Below are positions 55,501-63,325 of a DNA stretch of 64,000 nt, piece after piece. The stretch lies in the NCBI GenBank assembly GCA_049115495.1, contig JAGDZV010000015.1, forward strand, positions 62,001 through 126,000. Direction: 5' to 3'. How positions within the stretch are numbered: the stretch's first letter is position 1; the number at the start of each line of letters is the position of its first letter. A program made the translations under genes and the position numbers. This DNA is from JACPUW01 sp049115495. Lineage in GTDB: Bacteria; Bacteroidota; Bacteroidia; CAILMK01; JACPUW01. The notes under the pieces are model-generated. The model was not told the origin of the DNA. It did not search any database and saw nothing but the letters and a program-made list of their open reading frames with translations.

Positions 55501-56577
55501 AACTATGAGGATAATAAAAACCTAAGAATGATGGCCTATGACTCTAACGAGCAAGTGTTTAGAAGCCCATACTCTTCGGTGGCTGATCCAAGACAGGTTC
55601 ATCTTTATGGAATGGCCTATAGAGAAAATGTGTACATATGGAACTATACCGATGAGCAAGAAGGGTTTGAACCCGTAGCCACACCCAAACCAAGATATAG
55701 TGAATTTGCCATTGACATACAACTGGGCGCCGATAGAAACGATAGATTTGGTAGTGGCCGTATTGCAGAGCATATTGTATTTAACGAGGCCTTAATGAAA
55801 AGCCATAGAACCATTTTATATAATTATTTATCTGAAAAATATGATAGCGACCTAGGAAAGCTTGATCACTTTAACCTGAGCCCACCTTTTAACAACCACA
55901 TGGCTGGTATTGGCAAAGAAAGTAGTGTTGATTTTCATAATGACGCAAAAGGTCCTGGTTTTTTACGTGTAAACAACCCTACAGATTTAAATAATGGTGA
56001 ATATCTTTTTTGGGCAAGTAACGGAAGATCCATTGACGAGTGGGTTCCTACAGATTTAGCCGTAAATAATGACATTGTGTTTGAAAAAAGTGAAATTGAA
56101 TGGCAGTTTACGCAAACAGGAAGTATAGGGAGTGTTTCGCTTCTATTTGATAAGAACGACCTAGACCCTATTAACTACAGATACTTTTTAGATGAAAACG
56201 GTGCGATTAAACCACTCACTGAAAACAACGGCTGGTTTGCCACCCAGTCAAAAATTGATAGTGGCACAATTGTTTATTTACTTCGTTTGCCCGTTGAAAC
56301 TGTATTTAGCACCCCAAAAATTTATCCTACCATATTATACCAAACCCAAAAAACGCTAACTATTCAATACGAAGCTTTAGGACAAGCACAAATACAAATT
56401 GCTATATATAATAGTAAAGGCCAAAGTATTTATGAAGAGGAAAGAAATTTAAATGAATATGATGCAATTGAACAAAATATAGACCTAGAACACCTAATGC
56501 TAGGAAAAGGCACCTACATAATCCACATAAAAGATGAAGAAAACGAGTGGACTCAACGCTTTGTGGTTGTTGATTAA
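52519..56577 (+). CDS. T9SS-secreted Asp-box beta-propeller protein (VPS10/sortilin-like) with LamG-like domain
   Basis: 1352 residues from the ATG at 52519, which starts a typical signal (MRIARLFIPTLLLFLLSTSV); an upstream in-frame TTG at 52504 is rejected. Residues ~90-730 are beta-propeller repeats with Asp-boxes: TEDYGNTWR, STDGGQTWEQ, STNGGDSWG, SENRGRTWT, SINGGESF. A concanavalin/LamG-like domain lies at about 880-1110 (LGADRNDRFGSGRIAEHIVF). The C-terminal ~80 residues are a T9SS type A sorting domain (ILYQTQKTLTIQYEAL; LGKGTYIIHIKDEE). Exported adhesin or hydrolase-like; activity unknown. Its stop overlaps the convergent LytTR gene by 3 nt. Confidence 0.85.
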   Translation: MRIARLFIPTLLLFLLSTSVSAQNQAKWHELINQPNVNYNQVKAAFEREVAGLGKEEAEAHYKHFNRWCMRALPFAQANGDIMNATERMNAFEQNLANKRSGGGNWKEIGPFTAKDIYRGVGRVNSIAFHPTDSNIMWAGAPYGGVWKTEDYGNTWRCLTDHLPSFGVTGLAVDPTNPDIIYAGTGDGETGRNPGFGVWKSTDGGQTWEQKNNNMGNVIVNDIVVYEDNPNEIIAATATGIFWSTNGGDSWGNVQQVSSTQINGATGVREIRFKPDNHDIVYAVSTKRFFKSENRGRTWTTSVPTPLAGQKLSVAVSAAEPNSVWLIDEARIYKSTDAGENIEVIYTEEGDRNLGSQSWYNTAGDISPIDPTIIYQGHVPTYVARDSITNWTRLRGIHSDVHFIRHSPVTGRLWVAGDGGIVSLNDDKSSFTDHTNMGVAEIYEMSQHPELNDHMLNGYQDCGTKYYVGNGWKDRVGADGMDCVFDPDSADIYFTTIQYGDIRRHIGGPEGRVSNFPDPQGNSETTRGPWVSPIWLDRKDPNILYTAQHSIYRYKNCREDKPKKENWEQIDNGLSALNRSFEYSELEQNKAAPSIFYTLRNPRNLNSNTRTTIFRTWNIHAEIPIWQDITDNLPSNYPLQDIETSATDSMLLFVCSFSGDVLQSINGGESFVELSDGLPELPIYSIQYDNVTGNLYAGTEVGVYVLPKGESTWLDYSEGMSLSAPVYEIEIFYNPENHDNSMIKAATFGRGMWESPLYGTQPDPTLPFYAFIKSDISFLEEPEFFIEVSFRRGWSHINVKDFDANKIEITNAEVVESKGQQNAWLVKCKAINEGEITIKVPSGIAESESNAGLFNMESEEISFINVQSGVSLGYEGPAGLGSLDDVAVWLNANSLLENYNVGDEVSLWFDELGNGVSTELKDTLIGPALSVDTTLFNGNASIQFTENLKTVLIIDSVVTGKNISAFTVAASNDLLYNEHAWLGSSRTPNGFILHNYEDNKNLRMMAYDSNEQVFRSPYSSVADPRQVHLYGMAYRENVYIWNYTDEQEGFEPVATPKPRYSEFAIDIQLGADRNDRFGSGRIAEHIVFNEALMKSHRTILYNYLSEKYDSDLGKLDHFNLSPPFNNHMAGIGKESSVDFHNDAKGPGFLRVNNPTDLNNGEYLFWASNGRSIDEWVPTDLAVNNDIVFEKSEIEWQFTQTGSIGSVSLLFDKNDLDPINYRYFLDENGAIKPLTENNGWFATQSKIDSGTIVYLLRLPVETVFSTPKIYPTILYQTQKTLTIQYEALGQAQIQIAIYNSKGQSIYEEERNLNEYDAIEQNIDLEHLMLGKGTYIIHIKDEENEWTQRFVVVD

Positions 56578-57317
56578 GACATTAAAGTTTTAAATGCCGC
56601 CAGCATTTCCTCTTTCTTATCTTTTGAGAAATAAACAATGTCGCCGTTAATCATTTCAATATGCCCACCTTCAGATTTATAATACTGTTTTATGTGATTT
56701 AGATTTACAAAGTAAGACCGGTGAATTCTCATAAAATGCGGATGATCAATTAATTTCTCAAACTCTTTTAGCGTTTTGCTTACAAGAATGGTTTTGTTTT
56801 CTATTAAATAAATATTTGTGTAAGAAGACTCAGCCTTTAGGTACAATATCTCTTCTGGTTTTACAAACAACAACCCATCAGCTACTGGCAATGCAATTTT
56901 CGCAATCTTGTTGCCTTTAAGATTCTCTTTTAGTGTATCAATTTTTTCATTAATCTGAGCTGCCTTTTTGGCTCTAACTTTATTAACAGCTTTAACTAGC
57001 TGGTCTATTTGAATAGGTTTTAGAAGATAATCAATTGCCGATACTTCAAAGGCCTTTAAGGCATGTTCGCTATAAGCCGTTGTAAAAATGATATCGAAGT
57101 CGATTTCATCAAAAAAATCTAATAACTGAAAGCCTGAATAGCCAGGCATTTCTATATCAAGAAATACTACATCTGGGTATTCTTTATTTATTGCCTTAAC
57201 ACCAGAAGGAACATCATCAGCCACACCAACAACATCTACATCTTCGCAGTTTTGGTCTATAAGTGCTTCTAATATTCGCCGCGCTTTGCCTTCGTCATCA
57301 ATAATTATTGCTCTCAT
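56574..57317 (-). CDS. LytTR-family response regulator
   Basis: 247 residues. Receiver domain ~1-115 with phospho-acceptor Asp54 (VFLDIEMPGYSG), the DDE acidic pocket and Lys near 102 (LLKPIQ). LytTR DNA-binding domain ~140-247 (LYLKAESSYTNIYLIENKTI; FMRIHRSYFVNLNHIKQY). It follows the sensor kinase gene by 5 nt and is surely co-transcribed. Such regulators in Bacteroidota act on a small set of targets; the adjacent convergent T9SS gene is an attractive but unproven one. Confidence 0.95.
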   Translation of the reverse strand: MRAIIIDDEGKARRILEALIDQNCEDVDVVGVADDVPSGVKAINKEYPDVVFLDIEMPGYSGFQLLDFFDEIDFDIIFTTAYSEHALKAFEVSAIDYLLKPIQIDQLVKAVNKVRAKKAAQINEKIDTLKENLKGNKIAKIALPVADGLLFVKPEEILYLKAESSYTNIYLIENKTILVSKTLKEFEKLIDHPHFMRIHRSYFVNLNHIKQYYKSEGGHIEMINGDIVYFSKDKKEEMLAAFKTLMS

Positions 57318-57322
57318 TTTTT

Positions 57323-60274
57323 TTAAATATTTATTGGAATATGCAAGACCACTTTGGTTCCAATTGCATTATCATATTCATTTTTTAAATCAAAAACTTC
57401 TGTTACAATGGTTTTACCACTTTCAATGTTCAAGAGCTCTAATCTTTTTTGATTAGCTCCCGTGGCAAAAGATCGGTGCTTTTTATGCCTTTGTGCATTT
57501 ATGGCCTCAGCAACATCTCTACCCACGCCATTATCTTCAATTACTACTAGTAATTCATTTTGGTCATCTATAATCTCAAAGTCAACATTAAGTTTTCTAT
57601 TTGCTTTTTTGTGTAGCAAGCCATGCTTTATAGCGTTTTCTACATATGGCTGAATAAGCATTGAAGGAATTTCAACCGCTTGGGGGTTTATGCTTGCACC
57701 CACAGTTAGCTTGTACTCAAAACTATCTTCAAAACGCAAGCCCTCCAATTCAAGATAAAGCTTTAAAACCTTAAGCTCATCTTGTAAAGAACACATTCTT
57801 GAGTTGCTAAGCTCAAGGGTAATTCTCATTAAATCGGCAAACTTTCCTAAAAACCGGTTGGCTTCACGTGTATTATTTAGCAGAATAAATTCTTGAATAG
57901 AGTTTAAAGCATTAAAAATAAAGTGTGGGTTTAATTGTGATTTTAAAGATGCCAGCTGACTTTCTCGTAGCTCTTGCTCAAGTTTGGCCTTTTCTAGTTC
58001 TACCCTTCCCTTTAGCTGTTCTACTTCTGTTTTTCTTCTAATAAATCTTATTCGTGAAACTGATACTAAAACGGTAAGAATAATAAATGAAACGATGAGA
58101 AAGACATAAAATATTACCGACATGTAAAACGGCTTTTCAACTGAAAAAGAAAACGTGGCAGGCGATTTACTTTGCATGCCATCTTCATTAATTGCAAAAA
58201 CCTGAAATTCATAATCTCCCGGCTGCAATGCGTAATGGGTAATGTTATTATTGTTTCCCGATTTGTATTGCCAACTAGAATCTAGCCCTATGGTTCTGTA
58301 TTTGTACTTAAAACTGCCTCTACTCTTAAATGAAAGTCCGGTAAAACTCAAGTTTACGGTCTTATGGTTAAAAGAAATCTGACTGCCATTCTCTATTTGC
58401 TCATTATTTGAACCAACAGTTGCTTTAGTAAAGAACACATTAGGTTCAAGGCTGTTAATAGGGTTAATCTCAACTGGGAAAGTATTTAGTTTTTTTGCAG
58501 TAGCTACCCATATTCTATTTTTTACAATGATTATGTCTGTAATTTCATTAGACGACAAACCATCAAACCTGGTAAAGTTTTGAAAGATTTTTTCTTCCTT
58601 AATAAACTTTTGCAACCCTCTATTGGTAGCAACCCAAACTCCTTTATTAGACTCTTCTATGTCATTAATATTATTACTCAAAAGCCCGTTTTTTGTGGTG
58701 TAATGTGCTACCACCTTATTATCCCTAATAATATATAAACCTTGACCAATGGTACCAACCCATAAATCACCGTTTTGTAGCAGCTTTATTGAGTTTGCAA
58801 ATATTGATTCAGACTTATTTTTTACTTCAAAAAAACTGTGCGGGTTATTTAAGTTATGTATAAACAACCCATCTGCATACCCTACTATCCAACTTGATTT
58901 CAAGGTATCTAACTCTGATGCCCTTGCTCTAACATTTCTAAAGTGTTCTGATTTAACTGAATCTATGCGTAAATGTCCTATTGTGTAATTTGAGCGCATT
59001 GAACCAACACCTGATGCAAAAAATAATCTATTCTTATAAAAATGAACTTCTTTAGGCGTGCTTGCATGGTAATAGGCAGTTTGCACATTATCACTAGCGC
59101 GGTATTGGTTGTTTCCTAATAAATAGCTCTGGTTTTTTAACTGGGTAATTGACGTAATTTCAAATTTTGATTTCGGTTTAATCTGTTTAAACCCCTTCGA
59201 ATAGCTCCCCTTAAATGTTTCTCCTGTACTTGTGCAAAAGAGCATTCCGTTTTTTGACTCTGATATAACAGAAATTGGAGGATTTACCGAAACTGCACTT
59301 TCTATATTAAAGGACTCTATCTTACTATTTGGTATTACATGTATTCCATTCCTAAATGTTGTGGTCCAAATAGACTTTTCATAATCTTTGTAAATACAAG
59401 TTACATAATGACTTGTATTAAAATTCTTGATCAATTTTAGTTTTTTACTGCCAGCATTTGATCTATAAACAAATATTCCTAATGAAGACCCTAGCCAAAA
59501 TGTTGAATCGTCTTCTTGAAAAAAACATAATAGTTGAAAGTTTTCATCTTCAGGATAAACACCTTCAAAAATTTGTCTTCCTTGTTTTATTAAAAATCTA
59601 TCGTTATTGTAATCGCCAAAAAGCAATTGTCCGTTATAGCTGTTAAAATGTTTAAAACCCTTACCAATGTAGTTTCTTGAAACCTGTAATGGCTTTTTAG
59701 CTTCTAACCTTTTAGTGGCTGGGTTAAAACCAAAAACTGTATCTCTATAATAAATGGCTATTCCAAATTTGCCTTTCATAAGAAATGGAGACCATAATGG
59801 TCCAATTTCAAAGGCTTGATGCTCATTTGTATTTAAATTGAAGTTGTGTAAGGTTTTGGTAATGTTTGATGAAATCCATAGCCCGTTTTGATCAATTTTA
59901 AATGATGAAAAGCGTTTTACATCAACTTTGTGGTGTCTAACAAATTCTTTTGTAACCCCATTTTCGACATAAAAAATTTGATCTGAAAAGTTTTGACACC
60001 ATACCCTGTTCAGGCTATCGATAATCAAATTACCTACAGCCGTTGCTTTTGACGTTTCGCTCGAGTAATTTTCAAACTTTACACCATCATATTTAAACAG
60101 GCCCGCCTCAGTAGCTAACCAAAAAAATCCGTCTTGGTCTTGCGCTACATCATAAACCAACATACTAGGCAAACCGTTTTCATCTGTCAACTGCCAAGAA
60201 CTAGGCACTTGGGCAAATAAACCTTTACCAAGCAGGTAAGTAAAAGCCACAATTAAAATTCTCAAATAGCTCAC
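57323..60274 (-). CDS. Sensor histidine kinase, two-component regulator propeller plus LytS-type kinase
   Basis: 983 residues. A signal peptide (ends GLFAQ) is followed by a periplasmic propeller of Reg_prop repeats (ENGLPSMLVYDVAQDQDGFF; DGLSSNEITDIIIVKNRIWV), a Y_Y_Y domain (FKYKYRTIGLDSSWQYKSGN), one TM helix (~728-748), a coiled coil, then a His_kinase/HATPase_c unit: LKSQLNPHFIFNALNSIQ with His near 784, and DNGVGRD. The LytS-type phosphotransfer region pairs with the LytTR regulator 5 nt downstream. Unlike true hybrid HTCS proteins, the receiver and DNA-binding parts are on a separate chain. Confidence 0.93.
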   Translation of the reverse strand: MSYLRILIVAFTYLLGKGLFAQVPSSWQLTDENGLPSMLVYDVAQDQDGFFWLATEAGLFKYDGVKFENYSSETSKATAVGNLIIDSLNRVWCQNFSDQIFYVENGVTKEFVRHHKVDVKRFSSFKIDQNGLWISSNITKTLHNFNLNTNEHQAFEIGPLWSPFLMKGKFGIAIYYRDTVFGFNPATKRLEAKKPLQVSRNYIGKGFKHFNSYNGQLLFGDYNNDRFLIKQGRQIFEGVYPEDENFQLLCFFQEDDSTFWLGSSLGIFVYRSNAGSKKLKLIKNFNTSHYVTCIYKDYEKSIWTTTFRNGIHVIPNSKIESFNIESAVSVNPPISVISESKNGMLFCTSTGETFKGSYSKGFKQIKPKSKFEITSITQLKNQSYLLGNNQYRASDNVQTAYYHASTPKEVHFYKNRLFFASGVGSMRSNYTIGHLRIDSVKSEHFRNVRARASELDTLKSSWIVGYADGLFIHNLNNPHSFFEVKNKSESIFANSIKLLQNGDLWVGTIGQGLYIIRDNKVVAHYTTKNGLLSNNINDIEESNKGVWVATNRGLQKFIKEEKIFQNFTRFDGLSSNEITDIIIVKNRIWVATAKKLNTFPVEINPINSLEPNVFFTKATVGSNNEQIENGSQISFNHKTVNLSFTGLSFKSRGSFKYKYRTIGLDSSWQYKSGNNNNITHYALQPGDYEFQVFAINEDGMQSKSPATFSFSVEKPFYMSVIFYVFLIVSFIILTVLVSVSRIRFIRRKTEVEQLKGRVELEKAKLEQELRESQLASLKSQLNPHFIFNALNSIQEFILLNNTREANRFLGKFADLMRITLELSNSRMCSLQDELKVLKLYLELEGLRFEDSFEYKLTVGASINPQAVEIPSMLIQPYVENAIKHGLLHKKANRKLNVDFEIIDDQNELLVVIEDNGVGRDVAEAINAQRHKKHRSFATGANQKRLELLNIESGKTIVTEVFDLKNEYDNAIGTKVVLHIPINI

Positions 60275-60294
60275 TTGGGTATGACTCTTGTCAT

Positions 60295-60324
60295 TTTGTT
60301 GCTAATATCGTTTGAATATATTTG
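60295..60324 (+). promoter_or_regulatory. Promoter of the paaD-like gene (TTTG-N18-TATATTTG)
   Basis: TTTG at 60295-60298 and TATATTTG at 60317-60324, spaced 18 nt, match the Bacteroidota consensus well. The predicted leader is ~78 nt. Confidence 0.5.
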
Positions 60325-60408
60325 AGCTTTATAATGTTAGTTGCAAAAAGTGTATTTGAACCTGTGAAGCACTTGCATTGTTAAGTGAGATATTAAGAAA
60401 AGCATCGA

Positions 60409-60909
60409 ATGGAACAGCAAATAGTTGAACTTAATGAAAACTCAATTCTTGAAGCCCTAAAGGATGTAAAAGACCCTGAAATACCAACGGTAAGCTTGGT
60501 TGACCTTGGTTTAATTACCAAAATTGATATCTCAACAGCAGATGATGTTAAGGTAAGTATGATTCCAACGTTTTCGGGCTGCCCAGCGCTGGCTGTTATG
60601 AAAGATGAAGTGAAAAAGCGTGTAGAACAAATGGGGGTAAGTAATGTTACAGTTGAAATTGATAATCAAGTAGCTTGGAACACCAATATGATTACCGAGC
60701 AGGGCTTAAAAGATATTGAAAAAATAGGCCTTTCATCGCCAAAAAAATATTGTGGTGAATTAAATCTTGAGGCGCCCCCTGCTGCTACATGTCCAAGGTG
60801 TAAAAGTGAAAAAACTGCCCAAATAAGCCCTTTTGGTCCAACATTATGTAGAGCTGTTTACTACTGTAATGATTGTGAAGAAACCTTTGAACAATTTAAA
60901 CCTGTTTAG
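60409..60909 (+). CDS. PaaD-like protein (MIP18/DUF59 domain plus zinc ribbon)
   Basis: 166 residues. N-terminal MIP18/DUF59 domain (~10-100: ALKDVKDPEIPTVSLVDLG, MIPTFSGCPALAVM with the conserved Cys) and a C-terminal zinc ribbon CPRCKSEKT...CNDCEE. This is the PaaD/PaaJ architecture, an accessory protein for maturation of the PaaABC phenylacetyl-CoA epoxygenase. The paaABC genes are absent on both sides: upstream is a divergent kinase, downstream a lipoprotein. It may therefore serve another iron or Fe-S client. Confidence 0.88.
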   Translation: MEQQIVELNENSILEALKDVKDPEIPTVSLVDLGLITKIDISTADDVKVSMIPTFSGCPALAVMKDEVKKRVEQMGVSNVTVEIDNQVAWNTNMITEQGLKDIEKIGLSSPKKYCGELNLEAPPAATCPRCKSEKTAQISPFGPTLCRAVYYCNDCEETFEQFKPV

Positions 60910-61496
60910 TGAAGAATAGTATCTACTTCATTCTATTGGTAGCGTTGGTTGGTTGTAGTCCTACCCGATATTTAAAAAGGGCCAAGGCGTTTATTACCAT
61001 GGTTCCACCAATAGAGATTATAAGTCATAGCCCCAACCCTGATCCTTCTACCATGGATCCCATGTATTATTATGACTACTTTGCTAACACCATATCAAAT
61101 GCCCTAAATGAAAAAGGCCTTAATACAATTGTAGATTTTCCTGGAATGGAAAGAAATAGCAGCGAACCCAACCATTTATCAATTGAAATAGGCATGGTTC
61201 ATATCGAAGACCTACGTATGATGGGCATGGTGCCAAATGCTCTACCGGCTGAGAATCCAGGTCAAAATATGATTAAGCTCACACTAATTGGTGGGTTTAG
61301 TAGTGTAGATAAAAAGGGAAATTCAATTTCAGAAGGAACTAATATTCAGCTTGAAATGGGGGCTGAAACAATTGCTCAAATGTTTGAAAAAGACCCAAAT
61401 ACTGACGCTTTGAAACAACTACTCAATACGGCCGCCAAAGACTACAGTGAAGAAATAATGCCTCTTATTTTAAAACATTTAAAAGCTAATGGGTAG
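60909..61496 (+). CDS. Lipoprotein, translationally coupled to paaD-like gene
   Basis: 195 residues with a lipobox (LLVALVGC). It starts at GTG in the overlap TAGTG, sharing one base with the paaD-like stop, so it is translationally coupled. The sequence has a compact alpha/beta character with Met-rich middle (LRMMGMVPNALPAENPGQNM) and no family I recognise. The coupling to a metallo-accessory gene is the only functional hint. Confidence 0.72.
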   Translation: MKNSIYFILLVALVGCSPTRYLKRAKAFITMVPPIEIISHSPNPDPSTMDPMYYYDYFANTISNALNEKGLNTIVDFPGMERNSSEPNHLSIEIGMVHIEDLRMMGMVPNALPAENPGQNMIKLTLIGGFSSVDKKGNSISEGTNIQLEMGAETIAQMFEKDPNTDALKQLLNTAAKDYSEEIMPLILKHLKANG

Positions 61497-61678
61497 TTAA
61501 TATACCCTTTTCTAGTCTTTGCTTCCGCTGTAGCTCAGCCAAAAACTCTAATAAAGACCTGAGTTCTTTTTTTATTAATATATTATAGAAAAGCAACTTT
61601 ACTTGAATAACAATTTTAAACCACTAGAACACTTGCTTGCTATTCACTTTTTTACAAAAAACCTACAAAGTTTATAAC

Positions 61679-62428
61679 CTAATCTTGTCTAGACTGCACA
61701 AGCAGAGTTTTACTCTTGGTTTCAAAAGCTAAAAGGTTACCCTTATTTGGCATGTTTTCTATCATTATGCCATTATCCAATGCCACAAACTTATCTCTAT
61801 CGGGGTTGGCAACAACATCTTGAATAAAATCAAGGCTCAGCGGCGTATGACCATGAACTACTTTTCTGTCGTTTGTTTTGTCAAAGTCAACTTTAAAATC
61901 TCTAATCCACATCATCGATTGAGCATCGGTAAAAGGATTTTCTTTGCTAAAATCAAACCCAGCATGCACATATAAGAACTCTTCATCTTCAACATAGTGG
62001 TACATCGATTCTATAAATTCAAAATATTTTGGGTCAACTTCAACCATCTTGCGTGCATTAAAACTCTTCATGGTAGCCTCACCCCCCATATTTAGCCAAC
62101 TCTTTTTAATGGCATCTCTTTTCATAAAACGCATAAAACCTGAGTTGTTTTGCTCTTCTAAGTGGCTCTTGAGCATAAGGTCATCATGATTGCCCCTTAT
62201 GCAAATAATATCTAAACCTTGTCGCTGTAATTCAATAACAAAGTCGAAAACACCTTTTACATCGGGTCCTCTATCTACCAAATCGCCTAGTAGAACTATT
62301 CTATCCTCGGCTTGAAGGTTAAGCTTTTGTACAAGCGTTTTAAGTGTGTTTACATAGCCATGTACATCACCAATTGCCCAGGTTTTCCCGCTATTTGGTA
62401 CTAGAAGTTTATGTTTTACTTCGCTCAT
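61679..62428 (-). CDS. PPP-family serine/threonine phosphatase (ApaH/PrpA-like)
   Basis: 249 residues, cytoplasmic. The three metallophosphatase motifs are present in order: GDVHG (WAIGDVHGYVNTL), GDLVDRG (VLLGDLVDRGPDV) and GNHD (IRGNHDDLML), with later His ligands at VHAGFD and VHGHTP. This is the PPP fold of PrpA/ApaH-type enzymes that dephosphorylate phosphoproteins or Np4N. Its ATG shares one base with the stop of the DUF2797 gene (TAATG), so the two are translationally coupled. Confidence 0.93.
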   Translation of the reverse strand: MSEVKHKLLVPNSGKTWAIGDVHGYVNTLKTLVQKLNLQAEDRIVLLGDLVDRGPDVKGVFDFVIELQRQGLDIICIRGNHDDLMLKSHLEEQNNSGFMRFMKRDAIKKSWLNMGGEATMKSFNARKMVEVDPKYFEFIESMYHYVEDEEFLYVHAGFDFSKENPFTDAQSMMWIRDFKVDFDKTNDRKVVHGHTPLSLDFIQDVVANPDRDKFVALDNGIMIENMPNKGNLLAFETKSKTLLVQSRQD

Positions 62429-63225
62429 TAAATCTTATTCAAGTTTACAAAATAGCCACTATGGTTTCTAATATTTAACACCCTATTGCTACTAAATATT
62501 AGGTACTGACCCTTTATACCCATTAGTCTCCCTTCTACTTTGTCTATTTTATCAAGGTTAATGCTATTTACTTTAAGCGGATATTCTATTACGGGATAAT
62601 TAAAATCATAAATCTGATCATTTTCAGAATAGAACTCTTCAAATTCTGGTGGAAAAACATCTAAGGCTTCTTCTTTTTCATCAACTGGCTCCAGAGATTC
62701 ATCTATTTGATTTTTAAGCATGTTTCTCCAATTGGTTTTGTCTTTATAATGCTCCTTCATAGCCACTTCAATTTCACCAGCAAGTCTTCGATAGGGTGTT
62801 TCAGCCAATATTATGGCTTTATTAGCTCCTTGGTCAATCCATCTTGTAGGTATTTGATCTACCCTAGTTACACCTACTTTGGTAATCTCTGTAAATGCCA
62901 AATAAACTACATGCGGCTGATTGTGGTTTTTCTCTTCCCATTGCACATCTCGCCCCTTGCCTAAGTGACCTTCGCACAACTCTGGCCTTATGATACACTC
63001 GCTATTCATTGGGCTATTGACAAAGCACTTATAGCAAAAGCCTTGACCAAAAGATTTTTTGGTAACATTTCCGCAAGAGACGCAATTAATAACACCTGTA
63101 AACTCAAGCTCTATTTGCTGCCCTACAAGCGAATTCATATCAATAACGTCGTCTCCAAGTTGCAGACTGTATTTAATTGGCTTTTCAAAAGCCGTTTTCA
63201 TTTTTCTAAGATTTCCTTGGGCCAT
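62428..63225 (-). CDS. DUF2797 family protein
   Basis: 265 residues, soluble. A zinc-ribbon-like pair CVSCGN...CYKC sits at ~48-70, then the family core VVYLAFTEITKVGVTR and RWIDQGANKAIILAETPYRR, which resembles a GIY-YIG-like fold. The C-terminal ~60 residues contain a beta domain (KVEGRLMGIKGQYLIFSS). Function unknown in general. Translationally coupled to the downstream phosphatase, and divergent from the lipoprotein at 63326. Confidence 0.85.
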   Translation of the reverse strand: MAQGNLRKMKTAFEKPIKYSLQLGDDVIDMNSLVGQQIELEFTGVINCVSCGNVTKKSFGQGFCYKCFVNSPMNSECIIRPELCEGHLGKGRDVQWEEKNHNQPHVVYLAFTEITKVGVTRVDQIPTRWIDQGANKAIILAETPYRRLAGEIEVAMKEHYKDKTNWRNMLKNQIDESLEPVDEKEEALDVFPPEFEEFYSENDQIYDFNYPVIEYPLKVNSINLDKIDKVEGRLMGIKGQYLIFSSNRVLNIRNHSGYFVNLNKI

Positions 63226-63325
63226 ACTATAAACTTAACAAGGCTCAAAGTTTAGAATTATTTAGAGCATTATTGAAATCATTTGTGCCCCTTATTCCTT
63301 TATTGCACCAACAATCAATGACAAA

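Noticed and set aside
61542..61577. A terminator after the paaD-linked lipoprotein gene
   Set aside because: Only a 5-bp stem with a 12-nt loop precedes the T-run; too weak to list.
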